From the NCBI GenBank assembly GCA_031289285.1, contig JAITPT010000042.1, positions 1 to 5,339 on the forward strand: DNA of 5,339 bases. Reading direction: 5' to 3'. Origin of the DNA: Puniceicoccales bacterium. Lineage in GTDB: Bacteria > Verrucomicrobiota > Verrucomicrobiia > Opitutales > UBA953. The notes under the pieces were generated by a model. It was not told where the DNA came from, made no database searches, and was given only the letters and a program-made list of their open reading frames with translations. A program made the translations under genes and the position numbers. Below, in pieces: positions 1 through 5,339 of the stretch; position 1 is the stretch's first letter, and each line of letters starts with the position of its first letter.

Positions 1-5
1 TTCCG

Positions 6-30
6 GGTTCCTCGCTGTTTTGAGTGGGAG
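6..30 (+). repeat. 25-bp dispersed repeat A, copy 1
   Basis: This copy begins GGTTCCTCGCT and ends TTTGAGTGGGAG. It matches the reverse complement of 363-387 at 23 of 25 positions; the two differences are adjacent, GT here against AC there. A third copy is at 5177-5201. Copies 1 and 2 are inverted relative to each other and bound the A+T-richer stretch at the start of the window. The repeat is seen directly. Whether it is a terminal inverted repeat of a small element or just an abundant intergenic repeat cannot be decided here. Confidence 0.75.
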
Positions 31-362
31 CACTGCTGCCGAAGCCACGCACTATAATCCTGCTGTGTGCGAAACGAAAGTCTAACGAACACAAGTTATT
101 GTGATGTCAAATGAAAAAAATGGCTGCCTTTTTATTCAGGCGCAGCAAATGGCCAAAATGTCTGATGCGTTGTAAGTGCATGATTTTCCACGTGTTCGTG
201 AAGCAAATCCGGAATTCCTCCGAAAAGTTGCCGGAATAATTAACCAGACCAATTCCTTCTGCCGAGAAGGAGGGGGGGGGGGGATTTTCACGGAACTAAA
301 ATCCCGTGTTCCAAAGAAGTTGTCTCTACTGGTTCTGGTGTTTCTCGACACCATGCCCTCGC
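31..362. other. Gene-poor A+T-rich leader with small hairpins and a G12 run
   Basis: I see no convincing gene in this 330-base stretch. Its base composition is clearly less GC-rich than the genes that follow. It contains short perfect hairpins: CACAA/TTGTG (90-94 with 99-103, loop GTTA), TCCTTCT/AGAAGGA (254-260 with 265-271, loop GCCG) and TGGTGT/ACACCA (336-341 with 348-353). A run of 12 G residues occupies 272-283, directly after the second hairpin. The promoter and 5' leader of the sigma factor gene probably lie here, but no clear -35/-10 pair could be assigned. The stretch is enclosed by inverted copies of repeat A, so it could also be a small non-coding mobile element. Confidence 0.5.
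272..283 (+). repeat. Homopolymer run of 12 G
   Basis: Twelve consecutive G residues follow the AGAAGGA arm of a 7-bp hairpin and lie about 120 bases upstream of the sigma factor start. Runs of this length are prone to replication slippage and also to sequencing or assembly length errors. No effect on expression can be shown from one sequence. Confidence 0.85.
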
Positions 363-387
363 CTCCCACTCAAAGTAGCGAGGAACC
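363..387 (-). repeat. 25-bp dispersed repeat A, copy 2 (inverted)
   Basis: Read on the minus strand, this matches 5177-5201 at 24 of 25 positions and 6-30 at 23 of 25. It ends only 18 bases before the sigma factor ATG and is followed by a run of seven T (389-395). It therefore lies inside the likely 5' leader or promoter region of the sigma factor gene, so it might influence that gene. Confidence 0.8.
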
Positions 388-405
388 GTTTTTTTCTAAT
401 AAAAA

Positions 406-1017
406 ATGCCCGTGTTCGTTGTGCAAAGTGTGTTGCCAAACGACGCAGTCTCCCGCCAGCCTGAGCGCATGGCTCCTTTTCCCGAACCTCCGCCGGAAGT
501 CTGGTTCGACTCCTTTTTCCGCGGTCACCAACCCGCTCTCCTCGCCTACGCCAGAAACCTCGTCCACGACGACGCCACCGCTGCCGACATCGTCCAAGAC
601 TCCTTTTTGCGCCTTTGGAAAACTCGTCCCGACCCCGCCTTCGCCCGTGCGTGGCTCTTCCGCGTTTGCCGCACACGCGCTATTGATTGGTGGCGCAAAA
701 AACGCGCCCTGCCCGCCGCCGACTTCGGAAAAGAGGGCGAAAACACTCCCGACTTTTTTGAGCGTCTGCCCGACGAATCCGCCGAGGCACCCAACGAAAC
801 CCTCGTGCGCGACGAGACCGCCGCCGCCCTCTTGCGCGAGGTGGACTCGCTCCCGAAACGCCAGCGCGAGCTGGTGCGCCTCAAGTTTCAAGCCGGCCTT
901 TCTTACCGCGAAATCGCCGACACCGCCGGCCTGTCCGTCACCAACGTCGGCTTCATCCTACACACCGCGCTCGAGACACTGCGCAAAAAAATGAACCCCG
1001 CATCACACAACCTTTGA
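406..1017 (+). CDS. ECF-type RNA polymerase sigma-70 factor
   Basis: The 203-residue product has the two-domain layout of an extracytoplasmic-function sigma factor, which directs RNA polymerase to a small set of promoters. Region 2 spans about residues 33-100: DIVQDSFLRLW (61-71) is the core-binding helix and AWLFRVCRTRAIDWWRKKR (82-100) the -10-recognition part. A variable linker follows (101-138). Region 4 spans about 140-196, with a helix-turn-helix starting at LSYREIADTAGLS (165-177). The GLSVTNVGFILHTALETLR stretch is typical of sigma factors I associate with Verrucomicrobiota and Planctomycetota. No Shine-Dalgarno is visible. The ATG at 469 (residue 22) still leaves region 2 intact and is a credible alternative start. 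The next gene begins 11 bases after the stop, indicating co-transcription. Region 1 and region 3 are absent, so it is not a housekeeping sigma. The target promoters are unknown. Confidence 0.93.
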   Translation: MPVFVVQSVLPNDAVSRQPERMAPFPEPPPEVWFDSFFRGHQPALLAYARNLVHDDATAADIVQDSFLRLWKTRPDPAFARAWLFRVCRTRAIDWWRKKRALPAADFGKEGENTPDFFERLPDESAEAPNETLVRDETAAALLREVDSLPKRQRELVRLKFQAGLSYREIADTAGLSVTNVGFILHTALETLRKKMNPASHNL

Positions 1018-1028
1018 GAACAACCGCT

Positions 1029-2666
1029 ATGAACAACGACATTCCCTTCCCGCAGCAGCCGCAATCTCCGGCGCAATTTCCGCCGTCGCCGCCGCCGCAA
1101 CCGCCGCCGCCAACAGGCGGAAAACCGCCACCGCCCGCCATGCCCACCCGTGGCGACCCGCGCCTCACCGCCCTCGCCATCGGCGACATCGCCGACCCCG
1201 GCCTCGCCCGCTTCCTCTCCGACGCCGTGACGCGCGACCCCGCGCTGCGCCGCGACTTCGAGGAAACCGTCGCCCTCGCCAACGCCCTCGGCGGTGCCTT
1301 CCACCAAGAAGCGCAAACCCTCGCCTTCGCCGCGCAAAACGACATGGCCGCCAGAGCCGCCGCAGCCAACGCCGCCGGTGGTGGTGCTGCCGGTGCCAAC
1401 GCCAACGCCGCCGCCCCGTTGCCTGCTGGCGCGTTTGCGCCCGTGCCTTTTCCGCTCGGAGCACCGCCGCCGCGTGGACGCGGGATGTCTGGCTTCAACA
1501 CCGCGCCGCGCTACGACGGCGGCAAACTCAGCAACGTCTCCAACTTCATTTTCTTCGCAGGCATGGGGCTTGCCGCATCGCTGATGTTTATCCTCTGGGC
1601 GACACACCCGACAAACCGCCCGCCCGATGGAAAAGAGGTTGCCAAGGCCGACGCCAAAAAACCAAAGGAAGACCCGGGCGGTGTGCGTCTCCAGCCGCCC
1701 GCGCAGGAAACTTCGGCACGCACCGACTCCACCGCCCGCCGCCCCGCCGCCCCCGCTGGCGCACTCGCCGCGAACAACAAAACCGACGCCCCGCAAACCG
1801 GCGGCGGCGAGCTGGCGTTGTGGGCAGCAGCGCAACCCGCACGCACACGCGGCGACGAAAACCCGTTTGTCGAAACCGCACGCACTGGCTCCGCCGCCCG
1901 CGTTCGCGCCAACGGAGAAGCCCGCCGCCTCGCAGGCGCACCGCTGGGAATGAGCGGCGCAGGGCACGACTACGTGCGCCGTCTGCGCGGCTCGCTCGCC
2001 AAGGGACGTATGCCCGAACGCCGCGACGTGCGCATTGACAGCCTCGTGAACGCATTTCTCGCAGGCAGTCTGCCGCCACCCGCCGTCGCGAACGCCGCTG
2101 CTGGCCCGCGCCTTTTTGCCGAGACAGTGCCCGCGCCTTGGGCACCCGGCCACTGGCTTCTGCGCGTGACCGTCTATGCCGGCGCGGAGGGCGACATGCC
2201 CATCGCCACCGACGCCGCAGGCGCGTTGGAGTTCGACACCACGCAGGTCGCTGCTTGGCGGATGCTCGGCTGCGAGGACGGCGGCGAAAAAGCACCCGCC
2301 GTGGGCGAGGCCATCGTGTTGCGAGCGGGGGAGTCGTTCACGAGCTTGTTTGAGTTGCGTCCAGTCATCGGTGCAGACCCCGCGAAAAGCCCGGGGACAG
2401 TGCGAGTGGACTTTCTCGACCGTGCGGGCAACCGTCGCCTCGAGACGCTGACGGCGGGTGGTCTCGCCGCTGGCGGGATTGAGGCTGCGACGGCAGAGAC
2501 TCGTCTGGCCGTAGCAGCGGCGACGCTGGGTTTAGCGATGCGTAACTCCGCGTATAGGGGCAACGCAACGCCCGCCCTCGCCAGCAGTCTCGCCTCCACC
2601 ATCGTCCACCCCAACCACGCCCTCTTCACCGGCCTACTCGCCGACGCCGCCGCCATCCCGCAATAA
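1029..2666 (+). CDS. Membrane-anchored sigma-partner protein with YfbK-like flanking domains but no VWA domain
   Basis: The 545-residue product starts at the ATG 11 bases after the sigma gene; a TTG at 1014 is possible but less likely. In order I see: a proline-rich low-complexity head (5-38); a short helical domain (43-92, with DPRLTALAIGDI) of the kind that opens sigma-associated VWA proteins in Verrucomicrobiota; an Ala/Gly/Pro linker; one membrane helix (about 171-191); a second disordered Pro/Ala/Lys linker (192-305); and a conserved C-terminal half. In that half, residues 312-385 (PERRDVRIDSLVNAF, PAPWAPGHWLLRV) resemble the domain preceding VWA in YfbK (PF12450). Residues 396-541 (LEFDTTQVAAWRMLGCED, AVAAATLGLAMRNSAYRG) resemble the DUF3520 domain that follows VWA (PF12034). 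The roughly 180-residue VWA fold with its DxSxS metal site is missing, with only about ten residues at the junction. There is no Cys/His zinc anti-sigma motif. A role as anti-sigma factor or surface sensor is inferred from context; the family matches are from memory. Confidence 0.8.
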   Translation: MNNDIPFPQQPQSPAQFPPSPPPQPPPPTGGKPPPPAMPTRGDPRLTALAIGDIADPGLARFLSDAVTRDPALRRDFEETVALANALGGAFHQEAQTLAFAAQNDMAARAAAANAAGGGAAGANANAAAPLPAGAFAPVPFPLGAPPPRGRGMSGFNTAPRYDGGKLSNVSNFIFFAGMGLAASLMFILWATHPTNRPPDGKEVAKADAKKPKEDPGGVRLQPPAQETSARTDSTARRPAAPAGALAANNKTDAPQTGGGELALWAAAQPARTRGDENPFVETARTGSAARVRANGEARRLAGAPLGMSGAGHDYVRRLRGSLAKGRMPERRDVRIDSLVNAFLAGSLPPPAVANAAAGPRLFAETVPAPWAPGHWLLRVTVYAGAEGDMPIATDAAGALEFDTTQVAAWRMLGCEDGGEKAPAVGEAIVLRAGESFTSLFELRPVIGADPAKSPGTVRVDFLDRAGNRRLETLTAGGLAAGGIEAATAETRLAVAAATLGLAMRNSAYRGNATPALASSLASTIVHPNHALFTGLLADAAAIPQ

Positions 2667-2831
2667 ACCTAAAAACGGCAGTTAATGCGGGCGGTTTTGC
2701 ACAATTTTTTGGCCGTCTGCGGCTTGCTCTTTCCGCTCCACGCACCGCAAGGTGCGCGTCGGGAAAGCGCAAACCGCAGCCGCCTCAAAATCTTGCGCAA
2801 ACCCTTCCCGCTGAACCGCCGTTCTTAGGTT
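2666..2831. repeat. Long imperfect palindrome (about 165 nt), likely MITE/REP-like element
   Basis: The two halves pair almost continuously. Aligning by hand gives about 62 base pairs with scattered single mismatches and small bulges. The outer stem pairs AACCTAA (2666-2672) with TTAGGTT (2825-2831), then AACGGC with GCCGTT. Further in, CTGCGG (2717-2722) pairs with CCGCAG (2774-2779). The apex is GCACC-GCAA-GGTGC (2742-2755), with a GNRA-type tetraloop. The outer 24 bases of the right arm (2806-2829) recur as reverse complement at 5316-5339 with one mismatch, so this is a repeat family. It begins on the last base of the upstream stop codon. As RNA it would be a long hairpin able to act as a terminator or RNase III target; as DNA it could be a transposable palindrome. 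No clear target-site duplication is seen. Confidence 0.8.
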
Positions 2832-2866
2832 AAAAAGCGCATAACGGGATTTGGGTCGAGGGTTGA

Positions 2867-2874
2867 GGGGGGGG
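2867..2874 (+). repeat. Run of 8 G overlapping an alternative GTG start
   Basis: Eight G residues follow GA at 2865-2866, and the final G is the first base of GTG at 2874. That GTG would add 15 residues to the N-terminus of the glycosidase. If it is a real start, the G run itself would serve as a Shine-Dalgarno-like GAGG element about five bases upstream, and length changes would alter the spacing. The ATG at 2919 is preferred for the gene, so the functional reading is speculative. Confidence 0.5.
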
Positions 2875-2918
2875 TGAAGCGGGAACCGCCTGCGCTGGGT
2901 GCTGTTCCCGCTCGGAGT

Positions 2919-5129
2919 ATGCACTTCCCGCACCTGTTCCCGTTTTCTAACCCACGCCCATTTCTGCGTCTGCACCGCCTCCTTGCTCCCGTGTTTGCGC
3001 TCTTCGCGCTCTTCGCGCTCGCGCCGCTGTCTTTCGGTGCCGATGCCGCCGCGCCGCAAACCGCCGCCGCAGCCGCGCCGCCGTCTGCGCCCGCGCCCGC
3101 TTTCGTGCTCGATGGCGACACGCCGTGGGTCGTCGCCGCTAACCAGCCGGAGGCGGTTTCCCGCGCCCTCGCCGATGTCGCTACCGATTGGCACAACACT
3201 TTCGGGATACGCCCTGTTATCCTGCGCAAATTGCCCGACCACTACACCGGCCCCGCCATTTATTTCGGGCTTGGTGGCGATTGGCGCAGCGAACTCGCCG
3301 CCGCCGATTTGGCGAAAAAACCCGGGGCGGAAAGTTTCATTTTGCTCGCCCGCCGCGACGCCAAAGGTCGCCCCGCACTCGTCGCCACGGGCGCGGACAC
3401 ACGCGGCACCATCTACGCCGCCTACGCGTTCTCGGAGGATTTTCTCGGTGTTGACCCTTGGCACCACTGGGTCGAAAAAGCACCCGTGCGCCGCGACAAC
3501 GTCGCCGTCCCCGCTGGTTTTGCCAAACACTTCGGCCCGCCGTCGTTCAAGTATCGCGGCTGGTTTATCAACGACGAAGACCTCCTCAACACCTTCGCGC
3601 CAGACCCGCTACGCGAAAACGTTTTTTCCCTCGAAATGTTTGATAAGATTTACGAGACCCTCCTGCGTCTGCGCGGCAACATGGTCGTCCCCGCCACGTT
3701 TCCGTTTCCCGATGAACGTTGCCAAAAACTCGCGTCGCGGCGCGGTCTCGCGCTCAACATGCACCACATCCTCGTCCTCGGCCTGAACACCTACCGCTGG
3801 CCGAAAAACGTCCCATTCTCTTACAGCAAACACCCAGCAATTATGGAGCGCTATTGGCAGGACTGTATAGACGTTTTCAAAAATTATGGAGAGGTCGTCT
3901 GGACAGTCGGCTACCGAGGCCAACACGACCGCCCGTTTTGGGCCGACGAACCACACTTAAAAACGCCCAGCGAACGCGGCGCACTCATCACCAAGGCCAT
4001 CGCTAAGCAGGTCGAAATGGTGCGCAAAGTGCAGCCCAACGCCGCCATCATCGCCAACCTCTGGATGGAAGGCGCGGACTTGCAGCGGAGCGGACACCTT
4101 AAAATCCCCGATGGCGTGACGGTTGTTTGGCCGGACAACGGACAGGGCATTTTACGCGACAACGGGAGCGTGAAAAAAGGCGAGGGCATTTACTATCACA
4201 CCGCTATGCTTAATGGTCGCGCAAACCAGTTGAGCGAGCTTGTTAACCCGGGGCGTATCTACGACCAAGTCGGGCGTTTTGCTCGCGCTGGTGCTACGGA
4301 GTTTTTCCTCGTGAACGTCAGCGATATTCGCCCCGTGCCGCTCTCTACAGACTGCGCAATGAAGTTCGCTTGGGACACCGCGCCCTACATAGATAAAAGC
4401 AACGAAGAAAATATGGCGGCGTTCTTTCGCGATTGGAGCCGACGTCAATTTGGCGACGCTCTCGCCGCGCCTATCGCCGCGCTTTATCACGACTATTTTC
4501 ACATCGCGCACATCAAAGCGCAATTGGGCGATAACGATATTTTTTCAAAAATAGCGAACCTCCGCCGTCGCTCTGCCAGTGCTCTTGTTAACGGCAAACC
4601 ACTCTCCGACGCCACGCTCAACGAAGTGAATCGCATATTGCAATTTTGCGGAAAAAGCCGCCCCGACTTGGAGAAACTTTTTGTTGCGGCAGAAGCACTT
4701 GCGCCTCGCGTTCCCGCCGGACGTCGCGACTTCTACCAATCGCACCTGCTCACGCAAATTGCGCTTCACAAAGAAGGTCTTGCCGTGCTGGAACACTATG
4801 CTCGCGCCTTGCTTGCCTATCAAAGTGGCGACAAACCTGCCGCCCTCGCCGCCGCCGGAAAATCACAACAAGCCGCCCGTGCTATTTTGTCGGCCTTGCA
4901 AAAAGCAGAAGTCGGCAAATGGGCTGGCTGGTATCGCGGTGCCCGTTTATATCTTGCTGACCCCTTCCTCTGTTACGACACCACACGGGCACTCATTGCC
5001 GCCCTAAAAGGCGAACCCGCGCCCCCTGGGCGATACGCTTCTCCCGATACCTACAAAACTCATATAGAAACATATCAAGAACCCTTTAAGAAAAACTTCC
5101 CCCTGCTCTATCCGAAGACGAAGAAATAG
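2919..5129 (+). CDS. Secreted GH115-family alpha-glucuronidase-like glycoside hydrolase
   Basis: GH115 enzymes release (4-O-methyl-)glucuronic acid side chains from xylan. The 736-residue product starts with a signal peptide: basic region to residue 20, hydrophobic core LLAPVFALFALFALAPL, likely cleavage near residue 41, so export is expected. After a short Ala/Pro linker, residues 65-200 form the N-terminal alpha/beta domain, with GADTRGTIYAAYAFSEDFLG (158-177). The catalytic barrel follows (about 208-490), with KYRGWFINDE (211-220), FDKIYETLLRLRGNMVVPA (241-259) and MHHILVLGLNTYRWP (281-295). A mostly helical part covers 495-700. It ends where many GH115 proteins continue into a C-terminal beta-sandwich, so it is a short form. 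Typical GH115 motifs recalled as HHEPM and GMRGDGD appear here as HHILV and GYRGQHD, hence substrate and activity are uncertain. The ATG at 2919 gives a conventional signal peptide; GTG at 2874 is the alternative. The palindrome upstream separates it from the sigma pair. Confidence 0.82.
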   Translation: MHFPHLFPFSNPRPFLRLHRLLAPVFALFALFALAPLSFGADAAAPQTAAAAAPPSAPAPAFVLDGDTPWVVAANQPEAVSRALADVATDWHNTFGIRPVILRKLPDHYTGPAIYFGLGGDWRSELAAADLAKKPGAESFILLARRDAKGRPALVATGADTRGTIYAAYAFSEDFLGVDPWHHWVEKAPVRRDNVAVPAGFAKHFGPPSFKYRGWFINDEDLLNTFAPDPLRENVFSLEMFDKIYETLLRLRGNMVVPATFPFPDERCQKLASRRGLALNMHHILVLGLNTYRWPKNVPFSYSKHPAIMERYWQDCIDVFKNYGEVVWTVGYRGQHDRPFWADEPHLKTPSERGALITKAIAKQVEMVRKVQPNAAIIANLWMEGADLQRSGHLKIPDGVTVVWPDNGQGILRDNGSVKKGEGIYYHTAMLNGRANQLSELVNPGRIYDQVGRFARAGATEFFLVNVSDIRPVPLSTDCAMKFAWDTAPYIDKSNEENMAAFFRDWSRRQFGDALAAPIAALYHDYFHIAHIKAQLGDNDIFSKIANLRRRSASALVNGKPLSDATLNEVNRILQFCGKSRPDLEKLFVAAEALAPRVPAGRRDFYQSHLLTQIALHKEGLAVLEHYARALLAYQSGDKPAALAAAGKSQQAARAILSALQKAEVGKWAGWYRGARLYLADPFLCYDTTRALIAALKGEPAPPGRYASPDTYKTHIETYQEPFKKNFPLLYPKTKK
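2994..3020 (+). repeat. 9-bp tandem repeat (three units) in the signal peptide
   Basis: TTTGCGCTC (2994-3002) is followed by two exact units of TTCGCGCTC (3003-3011, 3012-3020). They encode Phe-Ala-Leu three times in the hydrophobic core of the glycosidase signal peptide. Because the unit is a multiple of three, slippage would lengthen or shorten the core without breaking the frame. Confidence 0.8.
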
Positions 5130-5139
5130 CAGGAAAGAG

Positions 5140-5176
5140 GAGGAGAAACAGCGGAAATGAGGTTCTCCTCTGTTTT
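5140..5176 (+). terminator. Possible weak intrinsic terminator after the glycosidase gene
   Basis: GAGGAGAA (5140-5147) pairs perfectly with TTCTCCTC (5163-5170), leaving a 15-base loop, and is followed by TGTTTT (5171-5176). It begins ten bases after the stop codon. The stem is only moderately GC-rich, the loop is long and the T tract is short and interrupted, so termination would be modest. The repeat hairpins immediately downstream may contribute. Confidence 0.4.
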
Positions 5177-5201
5177 GGTTCCTCGCTACTTTGAGTGGAA
5201 G
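5177..5201 (+). repeat. 25-bp dispersed repeat A, copy 3
   Basis: This copy shares GGTTCCTCGCTACTTTGAGT with the reverse complement of copy 2 and differs only by A for G at the 23rd position (24 of 25 identical). It has the same orientation as copy 1. It starts directly after the T tract of the putative terminator and opens the repeat cluster that fills the end of the window. Confidence 0.8.
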
Positions 5202-5214
5202 CTCGGACGCCTCC

Positions 5215-5234
5215 AGCCCCGCATGGGGCGAGAT
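5215..5234 (+). repeat. 20-bp hairpin repeat B, copy 1
   Basis: AGCCCCGCATGGGGCGAGAT occurs here and identically at 5293-5312, 78 bases apart. It contains a 5-bp GC stem (GCCCC 5216-5220 with GGGGC 5225-5229) closing a GCAT loop, followed by GAGAT. It is a short palindromic intergenic repeat of REP type. Two copies with another hairpin between them are not enough to call a CRISPR array. Confidence 0.8.
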
Positions 5235-5241
5235 GTGCATA

Positions 5242-5272
5242 ACCGGAGGTGTAGCGCAGCGAAACCTCCGGT
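5242..5272. repeat. Hairpin C with a perfect 9-bp stem
   Basis: ACCGGAGGT (5242-5250) pairs perfectly with ACCTCCGGT (5264-5272) around a 13-base loop, GTAGCGCAGCGAA. It sits between the two copies of repeat B. The shape suits a REP-like intergenic repeat; it could also terminate transcription or stabilise a 3' end, although no T tract follows. Confidence 0.7.
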
Positions 5273-5292
5273 CAGCTGCCCACCCGCAACAA

Positions 5293-5312
5293 AGCCCCGC
5301 ATGGGGCGAGAT
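5293..5312 (+). repeat. 20-bp hairpin repeat B, copy 2
   Basis: This is identical over all 20 bases to 5215-5234, including the GCCCC/GGGGC stem (5294-5298 with 5303-5307). Only three bases separate it from the start of the long-palindrome end at 5316. Confidence 0.8.
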
Positions 5313-5315
5313 TAT

Positions 5316-5339
5316 CCTAAGAACGGCAGTTCAGCGGGA
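5316..5339 (+). repeat. End of a second long-palindrome element, cut by the window edge
   Basis: The last 24 bases start CCTAAGAACGGC and end TCAGCGGGA. They match the reverse complement of 2806-2829 at 23 of 24 positions and also resemble the left arm starting at 2668 with a few changes. The rest of the element would lie beyond the window, so only the arm is supported. Its presence places members of this family on both sides of the glycosidase gene. Confidence 0.7.

Noticed and set aside
53..58. A perfect TATAAT hexamer as a possible -10 element.
   Set aside because: The nearest TTGA-type hexamer (20-25) is 27 bases away instead of about 17, and the next supported gene starts about 350 bases downstream.
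111..239. Small open frame of 42 codons starting MKKMAAFLFRR.
   Set aside because: No ribosome binding site, no recognisable family, and an overlapping frame (104-175, then 176 onward after a TAA) is equally open. Chance is sufficient in this A+T-rich stretch.
357..396. CCTCG/CGAGG stem followed by seven T just before the sigma gene, as an intrinsic terminator or attenuator.
   Set aside because: The stem is only five base pairs with a 17-base loop, and five bases separate it from the T run. It falls inside repeat A, which explains the sequence better.
176..994. Long + strand open frame overlapping the sigma factor gene.
   Set aside because: Within 406-994 it is a Pro/Ser/Thr-rich shadow of the sigma gene in another frame. 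The part before 406 has no recognisable domain, and the frame simply starts after a stop.
903..2153. Long minus-strand open frame opposite the sigma and membrane-protein genes.
   Set aside because: Its translation is Gly/Arg/Val-rich low-complexity typical of antisense frames in GC-rich DNA, while the + strand frame has recognisable domains.
2660..2836. Target-site duplication around the long palindrome (TAAA on the left, TTAAA on the right).
   Set aside because: The candidate repeats are short, A+T-rich, out of register by one base, and overlap a stop codon, so they are not evidence of insertion.
5215..5312. Two identical 20-bp palindromic repeats 78 bases apart, resembling a minimal CRISPR array.
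   Set aside because: There are only two copies, the interval contains another perfect hairpin rather than a spacer, other repeat families abut directly, and no cas gene is in the window.

Overview
The window looks like a chromosomal segment of a GC-rich, polysaccharide-degrading member of the Verrucomicrobiota, most likely near the Opitutaceae. This is inferred from three things: the combination of an ECF sigma factor with a membrane-anchored YfbK/VWA-derived partner, a secreted GH115-type glycosidase, and the general lack of strong Shine-Dalgarno sites. No taxonomic search was possible. All three convincing genes lie on the + strand.

Layout. Positions 1-405 hold no convincing gene. This stretch is visibly richer in A+T than the rest, has small hairpins and a run of 12 G, and is bounded by two inverted copies of a 25-bp repeat (6-30 and 363-387). 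Positions 406-1017 encode an ECF-type sigma-70 factor. Eleven bases later, 1029-2666 encodes a single-pass membrane protein. Its N-terminal part resembles the cytoplasmic domain of sigma-partner proteins. Its C-terminal part joins the two domains that normally flank a von Willebrand A (VWA) domain in YfbK-like proteins, but the VWA domain itself is absent. Starting at the stop codon of that gene, 2666-2831 folds end to end into one long imperfect palindrome of about 165 nt. Then comes a secreted GH115-family alpha-glucuronidase-like enzyme (2919-5129) and a possible weak terminator. The window ends in a dense cluster of repeats (5177-5339): a third copy of the 25-bp repeat, two identical 20-bp hairpins, a 9-bp-stem hairpin, and the first 24 bases of what is probably a second copy of the long palindrome.

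How the genes may work together. The sigma factor and the membrane protein almost certainly form one transcription unit and plausibly a signal-transduction pair. The glycosidase is exported and probably acts on glucuronic-acid-decorated plant or algal polysaccharide. It is separated from the sigma pair by the palindrome, so co-regulation is only a possibility. The most unusual points are the VWA-less YfbK-like fusion, the palindromic repeat family on both sides of the glycosidase gene, and the divergence of the glycosidase at positions where typical GH115 enzymes carry conserved motifs.
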